DNA of 64,000 nucleotides from Chinchilla lanigera (lineage: Eukaryota > Chordata > Mammalia > Rodentia > Chinchillidae). The position numbers and the translations under genes are program-made. The stretch lies in assembly GCF_000276665.1 (NCBI RefSeq), contig NW_004955435.1, positions 1,000,809 to 1,064,808 on the forward strand, written 5' to 3'. The notes under the pieces were generated by a model. It was not told where the DNA came from and did no database searches. It worked only from the letters and a program-made list of their open reading frames with translations. Of the stretch, positions 34,421 through 46,420 are shown one piece after another (the first letter of the stretch is position 1; every line of letters starts with the position of its first letter).

Positions 34421-35084
34421 GATTCTTAGACCTCGTGTTGCTCTAGGGCTTAAACTTCCATGAAATTTTGTCCAGACCGATTGTTTCTTTAGCCTCAGTA
34501 AGTGACACATTGTGAGGCCCACAGTGAGAACACAATAATTTATTAAATAAAAGAGTAAACAAAGTATAAAAGGAAAATAAATAATTGACCATGTGCTAAT
34601 TGTTCAACATATTACTTGACAGCAAGTTTATCTTCTTTAAACTTGGTGAGGAAAAAATTAAAAATACATTAAAAATCCTTTAGTGTAGGATCATTGAAGT
34701 ATAACAGTGAGCCACTCTGTAAGATGTATATGTCCCTGGATGTATTTGTTTTTAGATTAAATTAAATATTTAATTACAGAAATACGCCATATTCAGAATT
34801 AGAAGATAAGTCTCACCTCTTCTGATTACTGGCTTTGAGACTGAGGAATGTCTTTGGAGTGTACTTACTCTATGAAATGATTTATTGAACCCTTAAGCTT
34901 CAGGTTTATGGTTTTATGACACTGCTTAGCAGACCAAAAAGAGCCCCGCTCTCTTTCCTTAGTTCTCCTGTTTATAAGTGTCCTGCACTAGTCAAAAAGA
35001 ATAAGAAAGTCAGTTAAGATACTGATTAGTGCCCGCTGGGTACTGGGTCTCCGCAAGATGTGTCTATGTCTTACGTTCACCGTG
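34421..35084. other. AT-rich intergenic sequence
   Basis: Nothing recognised. Confidence 0.45.
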
Positions 35085-35118
35085 TGTGGTTGCGCACATG
35101 CACCACCATGCCCAACCT
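35085..35118 (-). mobile_element. B1-like SINE fragment
   Basis: GTTGCGCACATGCACCACCA followed by TGCCCAACC is the complement of the B1 5' end, matching the longer copy at 13781. Short, so tentative. Confidence 0.55.
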
Positions 35119-35868
35119 ACGGTTTTCCTACAGTGTTGACTACACTGAACACACGAGCATGTGCATTATAATAATTCTTGAATGAAGTTAACCCACACAT
35201 TTTCTCTGTAAGGCACACAGTAGCACTTGTGTACGTAAAGACATGTGTCAGTATTTTAGCACTACATGAGGAAGTCACTTTGAAAAACAAAATCAACAAA
35301 AGGCATGAAGACAAGAAAATGTGGCTGAAACAAGCCCTCTATCATGTGATTTAGCAGTACCCTTGTCAAAAATGGGTGAACTATATTTTGCCTTCATATT
35401 GGTATTAAACTGGACTACACTCCTTGCTTGCTAAACCAAGTGTTGGTGGCAGAGTGAGCATGTGACTGCTCTAAACTAAGGGTTTAAGCAGCAGTGTAAG
35501 CTTTTATTCACACCCTTAAGCCATCTGCAGTTCAGAGGCAACAGATATCCTCACAATCGGAACCCCAGGACAAAGACTTGTGGAGGCAACCGAATTCCCT
35601 GGGATGCACCCTGGCTCTACCTGGCTCCAGACCCATAAGAATAAAAATAAATTTTGTTTTGTTGTAAGATTTGAGAGAATGAGCAGCAGCTCTCATTAAA
35701 GTACTTGACTTTTGTCCTTCACCCTCTTAGTCTCATTTTTTAAAACTTGCCTTTCTCCATAAAGCCTAAAAATTCTCAGGAATCCTAGGATTTCTTCCTA
35801 GGACTAGTGTACCTTTTTGTCTTTAAGTGATTTTCAACACTCTTGTGGACTACTGTGTTTAAAACTGC
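35119..35868. other. Intergenic, nothing recognised
   Basis: No gene. 35390-35660 may be a repeat of unknown family. Confidence 0.45.
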
Positions 35869-35880
35869 CTTCTACATCGG

Positions 35881-36230
35881 CAGTAGTCCCCAACATTTTG
35901 GCACTAGGATATTTTCATGGAAGACAATTTTGTCTACAAGGAGGCCACTGGGTGGGGGGGCTTCAAGATTAGATTTTTATAAGGAGCACACAACTTAGAT
36001 CTCTTGCATGTACACCTAGCAGAAGGGTTTGTACTCCTATGACAATTTAATGCAGTGCCAGCTCTGACTGGAGGCTGAGCTCCGACAGGAATGTGAGAGG
36101 TGGGGAGTGGCCATAAATCCAGGTGAGGCTTCCCTTGCTCAGCCACTGCTCACCTCCTACGTGCTTCCTGGTTCCCAGCAAGCCGCAGACTGGTATCACG
36201 TGGTCTGCGGCAGGGGAGTTGGGAGCCCCT
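35881..36230. mobile_element. Non-autonomous hAT-Charlie-type DNA transposon
   Basis: Starts CAGTAGTCCCCAAC and ends GTTGGGAGCCCCT, an inverted terminal repeat. The middle (GGAAGACAATTTTGTC, AGGCTGAGCTCCGACAGG, CTGGTATCACGTGGTC) follows a well-known mammalian hAT-Charlie consensus. An 8-base duplication CTTCTACA lies at 35869-35876 and 36231-36238, with four extra bases before the 5' end. The exact subfamily is not certain. Confidence 0.85.
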
Positions 36231-36238
36231 CTTCTACA

Positions 36239-36659
36239 GTGTGGTAAAGGTTCTTATCTTTAGCTCTTACCTTTGCCTGTCCTCTGGGACTTCAGACTCA
36301 TGCCGAGTATTGTTAGCTGGTTTTCTCCACTTAGATCAATGATGACCATCTTCAAGGTTTCCACAGCCAAATATATACCTCCTCTTCCCAATCGTAATCA
36401 TGCTCATTTTTAGGAATTAGCCTTCTGTACGAACGCCAGGCTCCATCCTGTCTTGGGTCCTTCTTGTCATTGCTGTTCCTTCTCTGTAGTGAAAACTGCA
36501 TCTGCCTGAGAGCACTCATTGTCACCCCTCAGACTTCTGCTCAGAAGATACTTACGGAAAGAATCCTCTGCTACAACTATGAGTGAAGGAACTCCTCTAC
36601 TCAGTCCATTAGCTATTTAAAAATTATGTTTAGCCATAGTACTTAACACTTTTATACTT
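36239..36659. other. Intergenic, nothing recognised
   Basis: No gene. Parts may be old L2. Confidence 0.4.
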
Positions 36660-36790
36660 ATTCATTTAGATACTTATGTGACCACCTTCTCAACTAGAAT
36701 GCAAACTCCATAAAGGCCAAGAACTTTGTGATCTATTTATCATATATGCAGTTCCTAGTCTATAAACTGGCAAGCAATAGTTTCCCATTA
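36660..36790 (+). mobile_element. L2 3'-end fragment
   Basis: TAGAATGCAAACTCCATAAA, then AAGAACTTTGTGATC and CCATTAAATATTGAG follow the L2 3' end (gactgtaagctccatgagggcaggga...aataaatatttg). Confidence 0.65.
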
Positions 36791-37158
36791 AATATTGAGA
36801 ATTGCCACATCCAGCTCAGTTCTCAAAGTTCCCCAGGGGAGATGGTGGTGGGAAGATGGAGAAATAAAGATAAGATTCAGAAAATAGAAAGCTGAGGTCA
36901 GGTGAAGCCTCATCTCTCGATGGGAGGAACAGAAGGGCTCAACCACCGCAGCACATTTATTTATACATGAGGCAGGCTGATGTCACGTGACACCCCTCTG
37001 CCTAGCAACCTATTTACAAGGCAGCCTCGGGTGCCTCCTCATGTCAGAGCTGGAGCAGCTCCTTCAGATGGCTCACCTCTAGTGCTCCTTGTTCTTGAGA
37101 CCAGCCTTGTTCCAGCCCTGCACTTGTGATCAGCCTCCAGCTTCAGCTAATCCCCACA
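36791..37158 (-). mobile_element. ERV-type LTR, minus strand
   Basis: Right end TCCCCACA implies a sense start TGTGGGGA. A TTTATT at about 36957 would be the antisense polyadenylation signal, and GTCACGTGAC near 36980 is an E-box/CRE-like palindrome of the promoter part. The left end is not defined. Family unknown. Confidence 0.55.
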
Positions 37159-37534
37159 TAGAATGAATGAATAAATTTGTTTTCTACTTTATTTCTGGGT
37201 AAATGACACTGTCATTTATCTAATTATCCACAATCAAGAAATTTAAGATCCAACCTCCAGTTATCTCCCCCATTGCTGCACTCTATTTAATTGTCAGAAC
37301 AAGACTTTTATAATACTCCTTATCTATATCTCTATCTTGTCTGTTCTTCTCTACTTCTACTGCTATACTCATAGCTTGATCATCTCTTAGTCTGTATCCA
37401 CTATCTTCTGAGTGATCTTCCTGTACCATTTTTCTATCTCTGTATTTATCTAATGTCACCTGCAGTAATGCTGAATACAAAATGACTCCAAAGTCACAAT
37501 GACTGAAGCAACAAACTTTTATTTCATGTTCATT
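37159..37534. other. Intergenic, nothing recognised
   Basis: Has a T/C-rich stretch with TATCT words near 37320-37450. No gene. Confidence 0.45.
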
Positions 37535-37965
37535 GTGGTAGTTTTCTGTCACTGAGAAGAAATACCTGAGAAAGTTAACTTAAAGGATGTATGGCTTGTT
37601 TTTGGTTCAGAGCTTCTGAGGTTTCAGTCCATGGTAAGCTTGCTCCATTGCCATAGGTCTGTGGTCAACCAGAACATCAAGGCAGAGGGCTAGGCAGAAG
37701 AAAGTTGTTCACCTCACAGTAACTAACAAACAGAAAGAGGGTGAGAAAGCGAGAAAAAAGTGTCTGGAACCCAGATGTGATTCCCATGGTGAGACTTTAG
37801 TTCTACACTCCTTTCAACTAGGGCCCGCCTCTTCTTTCATCACCTCCCAAGAGTGCCACCAAGTTCTGTTCTCACCAGTGGATTAGTACACTTGAAGCTA
37901 GAGCCTCTTATGGTCCAATTTCTTGTGGCAAAGGAGGAAACTCAAAGACAGCTGGAGAAAACTTT
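37535..37965 (-). mobile_element. MaLR-type LTR, minus strand
   Basis: Antisense of the MaLR LTR plan: TTTTCTGTCACTGAGAAGAA, ACCTGAGAAAGTTAACTTA, GAGTGCCACCAAGTTCTG and CTTCTTTCATCACCTCCC, in backward order. The polyadenylation end faces left. Confidence 0.72.
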
Positions 37966-38219
37966 TAGCACTTCATAACCTTTTAGTTTAAAAAGGCATC
38001 GTGTAACTCCTGTCCATCTCCCATAGGATAATCCCAGACCCAACTTAAATGGGATAGGAAAGTTACCCACGGACTCTAATAGGAGGCTGTAATTAATGCA
38101 GCATAAAATTTCAATGCATAATTTCAGTATATAACTGAAAAGTTGAGACTGATAATATGCTTCAAATAATTACACTAAAACTATTTTTCACTATGACTTC
38201 TGAAGGGCTCTTGGTAAAA

Positions 38220-38640
38220 ATAAGCTCCATTTCACTCCTTTTACTGAAACACCCAATGACTTTTAACATTGTGAGATAAAATTCACCCGTTCCTACCCCT
38301 GTTCAGACCTCCTTTCCTCGTTACACTTTTGCTCAGCAACAGCAAACTGCTTGTAGCTCCTAGTTGCTCACACCCAGGTTTCATGCCTCACCACCTTTGC
38401 TGGTGACATTTCTGCAAAGAAGTGATTTTCTTACCCTCAACCCCATTTCCAGTGGGCTGAATCATACTCATTCCTCAAGACTCAGCTCATGTGTGATCCA
38501 GCGGATGAGTCTTTCTCGATCTTCTCCTTACTGTGTTCAGTGTACCCACCCTGCTAGCAGGGACCTAATGTCATTCCTATTGCGACACTGATCAGATTAA
38601 GTTGCAATGACCTGTATGTGAATATTTACACCAGTCATAA
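38220..38640 (+). mobile_element. L2 LINE fragment
   Basis: TCATTCCTCAAGACTCAGCT, CATGTGTGATCC and GATGAGTCTTTCTCGATCTT follow the L2 3' region consensus (tcctcaagacccagctcaaatgtcacctcctctgtgaag). Very old and degraded. Confidence 0.65.
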
Positions 38641-39299
38641 GGTACTATAATTTTTATAAGGGTGAGAACATTTTTATAAGAAATATTGTGTCATCGGGTT
38701 TAGAACAATATATATGCAGAGAGACACTCTGTAGGTGTTGAGCATAGAATCATAGCAATATTTTCACTGTATCAAAGTTTTCTACCCTGAACCATAATGC
38801 ATTCCACTTTACACTGAACAAGTCTGCATGTATTTTGTAATTTTAGTGTATGAAACCATATTCCTCCACTTTTCCTAGAGTATTTCATCAGTGCATGGCT
38901 TGCTAGTCAGTTTATCTCAGGTTTTATAACATTACCTTTATCTCAGCGAGTTATGACACATACCTTTCTACACTGTTTAGTCTTCTTTTGGAAGAACTTC
39001 AATCAAAAAGTTGAACAAGTGTTATCAGCAAGAAATGTTACGATACTTGTCACAAAATGGAAAAAATACCCAGCATATAAATGGACTCTTTTTATTGAAA
39101 TCTTAATAATCCTCACTACTGCAAGAATTTTGGTGCCACTTTTTCTGTGTGAGGGAGCAAGGGTGGAGTCAACCAAAAGGCTGAAATGGTCTCAGGGGAG
39201 AGTGAAGTGAGGAAAGATGAAAAAGAAGGAAAATCCCTCCTTCTGCTAGCTAGCAGGGACCTGACTATAATGAAACCTTGAAGAGAGAAGGACTGATTT
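38641..39299. other. Intergenic, nothing recognised
   Basis: No gene. The last 200 bases may be part of the inverted-duplication element, but similarity is not clear. Confidence 0.45.
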
Positions 39300-39862
39300 G
39301 TTTTCCTTTTCTTCTAAGAAGGTAAGTGGCAGGCAGAACTTAAAAAGAATGACTCTAATGGCAACTGTCACACAGTGATGACTTCAGGTAATCATTGGAA
39401 AGGCAGCATTAGGAAAACTGTAATCATTTTATAGGCAGGAGTCCTGCATGAAAATAAAGGACTGTTTCTTAATTGACATCATTATATCACCCACCACCTA
39501 AGGCCACAGGTAAGCAAGCCTTAAACTGTCAGTTGTTTTCATTTATTTCATTTGCCTTTGTTAATTTCTTTGGTTCATAATTCAGCCAGTGGCAGGAAAG
39601 AGAGTAATTTTTTATTTATGTTTCCTCCTGTTTAAGTGGCAGACCCCAGAACTGACATTTCATAATGAAGACTGTTGTAATGGGTTGTGTTCTTACTTGT
39701 GTTTGCATTTTCTTATTAAGGCTGGGGGAAAATAGCTGCTCTCCTCTGTGTTTTCCTTTCCCTTATGAAGCAATATTTAGTTTTGGATTCTTAAGGGATG
39801 TTAGCTGTAGGTGGCAAGGCCATTCTCTAGGACTGTGAATTTTATGGGAGACATGTTACTCT
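39300..39862 (-). repeat. Arm B of a long inverted duplication (partner 5895-6445)
   Basis: Reverse complement of 5895-6445. The core 39555-39724 matches at 168 of 170 positions. Spacing between the arms is about 33 kb. Confidence 0.95.
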
Positions 39863-40484
39863 TTGAAAATATTGTGTATCTACTGCCTTATTATTATTTT
39901 TAAGTGATATACTACCTTCAATCCCTCCTTTTATTATAATCCACATTTGACACCTTTCCCAAGGTTTGTGAGTAATTCTTGTTCTACTCTTAGAGCAGGT
40001 ATCCAGGTCACTTTGATTTCTTCCGTCATAATTTTTACTTTTCAAATACTAAGCTTCTTGGATTTGTTGAACCTGGCCTATTCTGCCCAGCACTTCCCAT
40101 GTCTAAGACACTTTCTTTAGGGTCTTCCATCTTGCATAGTGAGGCCACGCTTTATCCTGCAAAGCCAGCAGATGCCTCCGCTGCTCTGCTGTGCCCTCCT
40201 ATTCCCACCTCTTCCAGCCTTGCCACAGTCCGCCGCAGTCCCAGCTGCCTCGTGCCCTCCTCTTTGTGTCTTACTTCCTGTCCCTTCTCGGGAGAGGACT
40301 AGCTACTCAATATGATGTACTTCCTGATTTCTCTCACGTCTCTTGAATTCCACTTCCTTCTACCACCGAGGCTTTACTAGTTTCTGGAACGTGTCTCAAT
40401 TTATGCTTTTCAATTCTTTCTACCTTGTAAAGAGCCCAATTAAGCCCCACTTTAAAAACACAAAAAGGCATTAAAATTAAAAAT
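39863..40484. other. Intergenic, nothing recognised
   Basis: 40140-40290 is C-rich and may be an old L2 remnant. No gene. Confidence 0.4.
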
Positions 40485-40665
40485 AATAATGGCTAATATT
40501 TATTAATATTTCATTATGTGTCAGATACGGTTTTCAGTGAATTATCTCATTTAATGCCCATAAAAGTCTTGTGCAGTGGTTACTCTAATATGCCTATTGG
40601 TCTGATGACAAAACTGAGTCGAAAAGAACAACAGAATGAAGATATATCACGTACTGGTACAAATG
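40485..40665 (-). mobile_element. MIR SINE, minus strand
   Basis: AATGGCTAATATTTATTAAT, TATGTGTCAGATACGGTTTT and ATTATCTCATTTAATGCC, then CTGATGACAAAACTGAG is MIR read backwards. Confidence 0.8.
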
Positions 40666-41159
40666 CCCTATTATTAATGTGGCCATTACATGTATCTAAA
40701 AGGTACCAATAAATTTAATTAATAAAAAAAGAATTTAAGTACCTAATGATGTATGACAACAGTAGAGCTAAAAGAATTACTTTATTTCAAAAATAATATT
40801 AGCTATACTATTGTAAATACAATATATTGGGTAATAATTCAGCAAAATCGAATTTGTAAGATGTCATGTGAACTCCCAGGAAGCGTATGTGGAAGACAGG
40901 AAGCGCAGTGTGGGTCCGTCAGCTTGGATGTAGGTGAGGAGATGTGCTGCCTTTCGGGGCAAACTGGACCTAACCGGTTAAGCATTTTTGAACAGAGCTT
41001 CAAGGGCCATAGAAGAGAATTAGTCCATGAAGTCCAAACCCTGCTGAAGCACCCCTTTATGTAGGGCCCAGACTGAGATCTTTCTGAAAGCTCAGCACCG
41101 ATGAGTTTGTACTCATCTTTTTTCTTAATGTTTTTCCATCATTAAATTTTTAAGAAATG
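40666..41159. other. Intergenic, nothing recognised
   Basis: An open stretch of about 100 codons lies at 40753-41064 without recognisable motif. No gene called. Confidence 0.45.
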
Positions 41160-42140
41160 TAAAAAATTGACATACAAAAAGTCAGTAGTGTTGCCATACA
41201 CCAATAGCAAATTATCTGAAATAGAAATCAGAAAAGCAATCCCATGTATAATAGCTACAGAAAAGAAAATACCTAGAAAGAAACTTTAGAAGCACCAATG
41301 AAAGAAATGGAAGAATACACACATACAAAACCAAACCACATCCCATATTCATGGATTGTGAGGATCAGTATGGTTAAAATGTCCACGCAGATTCAGTGCA
41401 GTCTTTATCAAAATACCAATGACACATTTTACAAATGCAGAAAAGAAACATAGCAAACTGTGAAAAACCCTGAAGATCTAGAGCAGTCTTAATATAAAAC
41501 AGCTAAGCAGGAAGTACTATATTACCAGACGTTAAAATACACTACACAATCTATAGTATTCACCACATGGGACTAATGACGTTTTAGTCATAAGCAAATT
41601 TCCCTTGCATTACTGTTAGAGTATTTTTATACCTGGCATAAATGCATACAGATAGACCAATGGGTCAAAATAGATACCTGAGAAGTAAAGAAGAAAACTT
41701 ACACATTCACAACCCACTGACTATTTACAAAGGTGCTAGGAAAACTCAGTGAAGAAAGAACTGACTTTTCAGTTAATGTGGTGGGAAAATTGGACAGCTG
41801 CATATAAACCAAGACACTAGACTCCTCTGTCTCACTAATTATAAAATTAAATGAAAACAAATTAAAACCTTAAATTTCAAAACTGAAACAGTGAACCTAC
41901 TAGACAAAAAAAAAAAACCAAGAGAAATGTTTCAGGATACTAACAATGGCCATAATTTTTTGAAGACTCCAAAACCACAGGGAGCAAAAGTAAAAATAGA
42001 AAAGTTGCCCCATGCTAAAAACCTTCTATATGGCAAAGGAAATAATTACTAGAGTGAAGAAACAAACTGTAGAATGGGACAAAATATTTACAAACTCTAT
42101 AGCTGGTAAGGGAATGATACAGGTATAGGACAATATAAGA

Positions 42141-42198
42141 TTATATATAGACTATGTAAAGAATTTATGAAATTATATATAGACCATGTAAAGAATTT
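42141..42198. repeat. Two-copy tandem duplication, 32-base period
   Basis: The 26-base unit TTATATATAGAC... at 42141-42166 recurs at 42173-42198 with one difference. Confidence 0.9.
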
Positions 42199-42772
42199 TT
42201 AAAAACTCAACAAAAAAGTTAAAATAAGAATGCGATCTAAATAGGCATTTCTGAAAGGAAAGCATAGAAAAGATCAATGGAAAGATGCTTAACCGCACTA
42301 ATTATCAGGAAAATGCAATCCAAATCACAAGGAGATTTCACCTCAATGTAAAAATAACTATCAGAATTAAAAAAGACAAAAGGCAAGTACTGGTGAGGTT
42401 GTGAAGAAGAAAAAAACACTCATTGCTGGTGGGAATGTAAACTGGGCAACCATTATTGAAAACAGTATGACGGTTCTCCAAAAAAGTAGAAACAGAGCTA
42501 CCAGATGACCCCACAACCCACTAGTGGATATGCATCCAAATGAAATGAAATCTGTACGTCAAAGAAACATCTACACTTCCGTGTTTATTGCAGCAGTGTT
42601 CACAAAAGCCAGAAAACAGAAACAGCCTAACCTTACCCCAACTGATCACAGGCTAAAGAAAATGAGTGCATATGCGCAGTACAGTAGTATTTAGCTGATT
42701 ATTTGCAGCAGTGTGGGCGGAACTGGAGGTTTATGTTAAGGGAAATAAGCCAGGGAACATAAAACAAGTACT

Positions 42773-43815
42773 TTGTGCTGTGGTAAAAGCTGGATGCGGC
42801 GTGTGCACTCCTGATCCTTCTGCTAATATCTCAATAGCTGCTCAAGATATTAGATAACAAATTAATGACGTGTCAGACTCTGGTTTCCTGGACTTATTCT
42901 TATCCTCTTTATGGGAAACTACTACTGGCCCCTCCTGGCAGAAACCTTTGTTGACTATATTCATAATTATCCTGGTGGTCTGATTATTGCCCACGTACAC
43001 TTAATTATTTCTTTGGCTTTGTCTCCTCCAGACTTAAAGCTACATGCCTATCTGAGACAAGAATGCGTGGAGTCCACTGAGGGCCTTTCGACAGAGCCTC
43101 TGAGGAGTGTCTCTGACTGCTCATCCCAGCTATGACCCCCTTCAGCCTGAAGAAGCCAGACTGGTCATTGCCCATTGCTCCTTCATGGCAGTTTGGGGTA
43201 CTTCATCAGAGTGGGGAGTGGTATAGACAGCTGAGCTCGGTAGAAATACTACAGACAGTCAGACAGGACCAGGCCCTCAAAGGAGGCAACACAGAAGATG
43301 GGACATTTCGCAACTGCTGGAGAGACACAGACACATCTGCTGAGGGCCGGGCTTCAAGACAAAAGATGAAACAATGCACCCACACACTTCCTCTGAGGAT
43401 AAGCAATAGTGTGTGATATCCCAAGTAGGCATTAATCACCTTGGCAAAGCCAGGAAGAGCCACTGGCCCACCCTCTGCAGGAAGAGCCCCTGGTCTGTTT
43501 CATGCCTGCTTGCTTTTATTCCCCATGACTGGGGGATAAGACTTATTTCCCCGTTTGATCCCAGTGTAATCAATATTACCTGAGCAACTATGCTCGTAGT
43601 CTTATGTTTGACCATAGTTCTGCTCCGCCTCAGGCCCGCCTTGTGATTTCCCATTTTTCCCCTCTTGGACACACCTCACCTTGTGGTTTTGCTCAATAAA
43701 AATCCCTAGAAAAGGCGGGGTCCTCAGCAACCCATTCAGGATCTCTTCTCTGTCTCTCTCAGACAGGCAGAAGCTTTCTTTCTCAGTAAATATATTCTGC
43801 TCTTAAAAAAGGATG
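42773..43815 (+). mobile_element. ERV/LTR insert within L1, about 1.04 kb
   Basis: Interrupts the L1 between two copies of AGTACT (42767-42772 and 43816-43821), as expected of a 6-base target duplication. AATAAA at 43695-43700 near the right end, followed by CT-rich U5-like text, indicates plus orientation. The first part may be U3 or leftover interior. Termini do not form a clear TG...CA pair. No viral frame is intact and I assign no viral protein. Confidence 0.65.
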
Positions 43816-44070
43816 AGTACTATACGATCTTACTGCTAAGTGGACTATGAAACGATTAATCTCATAGAAATGGAGAGAGCTGGTGGTTGAGGGTGCTTGG
43901 GGAGAGGAGAGAAGGGTGGGGAGGGGTCAGGCAGTGGGCACTAGCTTACAGCTGGGTCACAGGGAGAAGTCCCGCCCAGTACGTAGGGAGACTGCAGATA
44001 GCACCAATGTGCCATACATTTCAAACAGCCGAAAGGTAGGAATTTCAAAGGTTTTACCTTAAAGATCTGA

Positions 44071-44879
44071 TAAATGTTTTAGAAGATAGATGTATTTCAG
44101 CTGATTTAAAAATTGTACTGTATATGTGTGTGATTGAAACCATATCACCACAGCATGATATATAAATTTATGCATGTTGAAATAAATTTAATAAAAGGAA
44201 AAATACATGTAAAAAATGTCCTGTTCTTATAAAGATAAAATATCTATAATAAAACATCTGTTTTAGTGCCTGTGTATCAGGTAATGCCCTAAGAAAGGCA
44301 CAAAAATATTCTATAAATAATGCAAGGAAAAATTGCTTATGACTAATAGTCATTAGTCCCATGTCAGTGTGTTCTCCTAAAAGCCCTAAATATGAGCTGC
44401 AGACCTGCTGTGCTCCTGACTGGACGCCTGGGAGGTGGTTCTAGAGGACGGTGAGGTTGCCATCTGTCAGATCTCATTTCTATCTTTCCTAGAACAAGGA
44501 GTTCCTCAAAAACAGGGATAGCTCCTGAATTCCTTTGTAAGACCAGCCCTTAGGTGTTTTAGAGATGATGCCAAAGATGGTGTGGTTTAGGAGACAATCA
44601 AGAAATAAACTCAAAAGATAGTCTCTAATCTAGACTCACAAGAACTCTTAAAACATCTCCTTTACCACATAAAATTTAGGTGTAGGAAAGGAACCAACTG
44701 TTTGTTCAGAGTATCTTGGGCTTGGCCCTGATTCACATTAAAGTAGTTTCTTATCTTCAGATGTGAAGTAAGCTGAGTAAGATAAACTTGTTTTCTTTGA
44801 ACAGGAATATGCGACATTTTGTTTGTGTGCTGTGTATAAATGTTCATATAACATTCTTGAAAGGAAAGTCTCAAATGCA
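44071..44879. other. Intergenic, nothing recognised
   Basis: No gene or named repeat. Confidence 0.45.
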
Positions 44880-45330
44880 ACAAGCATTGTAAACCATTGG
44901 TCCTGTTTTTTCAACAATTCACCCTGAAAAATATAATTAGCTGCACTGGGCTAAAGAAAAACTGCTCTGTCTTATTTTAATTTAGCTAGTGAGATAGATC
45001 ATTCTGAAGCCCTGTCTCTTATCTTCCTCCGAATCTGTCCTAGAGGCTCGGAGCAGAGACAAGCGTCAGGTCTTCCGCATGATGCATTTTGCCAGCTAAA
45101 TTTTAATAAGAAGAAACTGTGTTTCTGTACCCTGGTGCACCTAATTGTGTTTTCAGGGTGAATGGTGGTAAATCTGAGGAAATTATACCCTTGAATTGTC
45201 GGCCTCCTCTCTTTGTACTGCTTCAAGAATCAGACGAAGCAGTCTCCATTAAGCAGCAGAATTAAATTTAGGATAACACACTAGTTTTGAGAAAAATCTA
45301 AATCTGTGTTTAATTTTATTAACAAGGAGC
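44880..45330. other. Unique stretch, candidate conserved non-coding element
   Basis: Non-repetitive, with TAATTAG and TTAATAAG homeodomain-like words and several CpG. The impression of conservation is unverified. Confidence 0.22.
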
Positions 45331-46079
45331 TTGAGGAACCTTGATATGAAACTCTTTACATATTACAAAGCAGTTTCAATTTATACTAAATATGCTTATC
45401 ATAAAGACCCAAGCTTCAACAATTTCTTCAAATCTTAGGTGCAATCAATTATTGTAAGTGATGTTCATAAGCTTGGAACTCATTTACTTTTCTCTATAGA
45501 GCCTCCTCCTCACAGCCTGTAAGGTAGAAAATCTTTCACATGCAATAAAATATCGTTCATTTATTTATTTCATTCACTTAATAAGAATTACCTTCAGTTC
45601 AGCTGCTGTTGTTGGTTCTCCTAGAGGGTGCTGAGTCCAAGGATGTTGCTACAGGAATCTGAAGATCTATGAAAAATAAATCTTTGTTATAAAGCAGTGC
45701 ATTATTTAGAAGTAGTTTTGATAAGCATAAAAATTCTGCTTTGAAATGTAAAGTCCATTAATAGAGAAATGTGAGGTCACATATGGGAGAAGTGTCAAAG
45801 GATGCTGCATGGGCAGTTGGAGCCAGACAGGATATACGCTGGCGGGGACTGGCACAGGAATAGAATGACTTTGTTGCGTGTTAAAAAGTCTCTTTGATAT
45901 TTCTTTTTTGACTACACGAGAGTTCAAATAGAATGCACTATATTTGCACTACACATTTTCTTCTGTGCAGTTTTTAAAAATAACATTGTCTTTTATTCAG
46001 TTCACAACCAGCACATAGAGATTCAGTTTATAAAAATATGCACAGTATGACATTCATAGTTTGTGTTAATTTTATTCCA
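45331..46079. other. Intergenic, nothing recognised
   Basis: No gene seen. Confidence 0.45.
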
Positions 46080-46420
46080 TCAATATTTATTTTTAAAGCT
46101 ATTTTATTATTTTACTAAAATTTGTTCCATAATTTACTTAATCAGTACACAATGAATGATAAATTATTTCTATCATATTTTCTAGATAAACACTGTTTGG
46201 CTAATTCTACATTTGGAAAATTTTGATTATGTTACATCACTATAGGTATAAAAGCCGTTACTGCAGGTATTCCTACCCACATGTACAAACCTTTCTACAC
46301 AGGAAAACTACTAGGTCATTCAGGTGTGCACATTTTAATATTGATCGTTGCAGTCATATTTCATTCTATGTTGATCAGTTTTTCTTCCCACAAATAATTC
46401 AGAATATCGCTGGTTTTCCT
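46080..46420 (-). mobile_element. Old L1 3'-region fragment, minus strand
   Basis: Antisense text AATTTACTTAATCAGTACAC, then ACTACTAGGTCATTCAGGTG and GCACATTTTAATATTGATCG follow the backward L1 3' region. Confidence 0.6.

Larger units (their letters stand above)
41160..44070 (+). mobile_element. L1 3' half, plus strand, split by an ERV/LTR insert
   Basis: 41160-42772 (AAAGTCAGTAGTGTTGCC, ACCAATAGCAAATTATC, TGGTGGGAATGTAAACTGGG, TATTGCAGCAGTGTTCAC, AAATAAGCCAGGGAAC) is ORF2's end and the 3' region. The text resumes at 43816 (AGTACTATACGATCTTACTG) through TCTCATAGAAATGGAGAG. The two halves join exactly at the repeated AGTACT. A tandem duplication lies at 42141-42198. Confidence 0.88.

Noticed and set aside
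36360..36560. Possible second L2 fragment
   Set aside because: Some phrases look like L2, but order and extent could not be established.
40753..41064. 103-codon plus-strand open frame
   Set aside because: No family resemblance and no supporting context.
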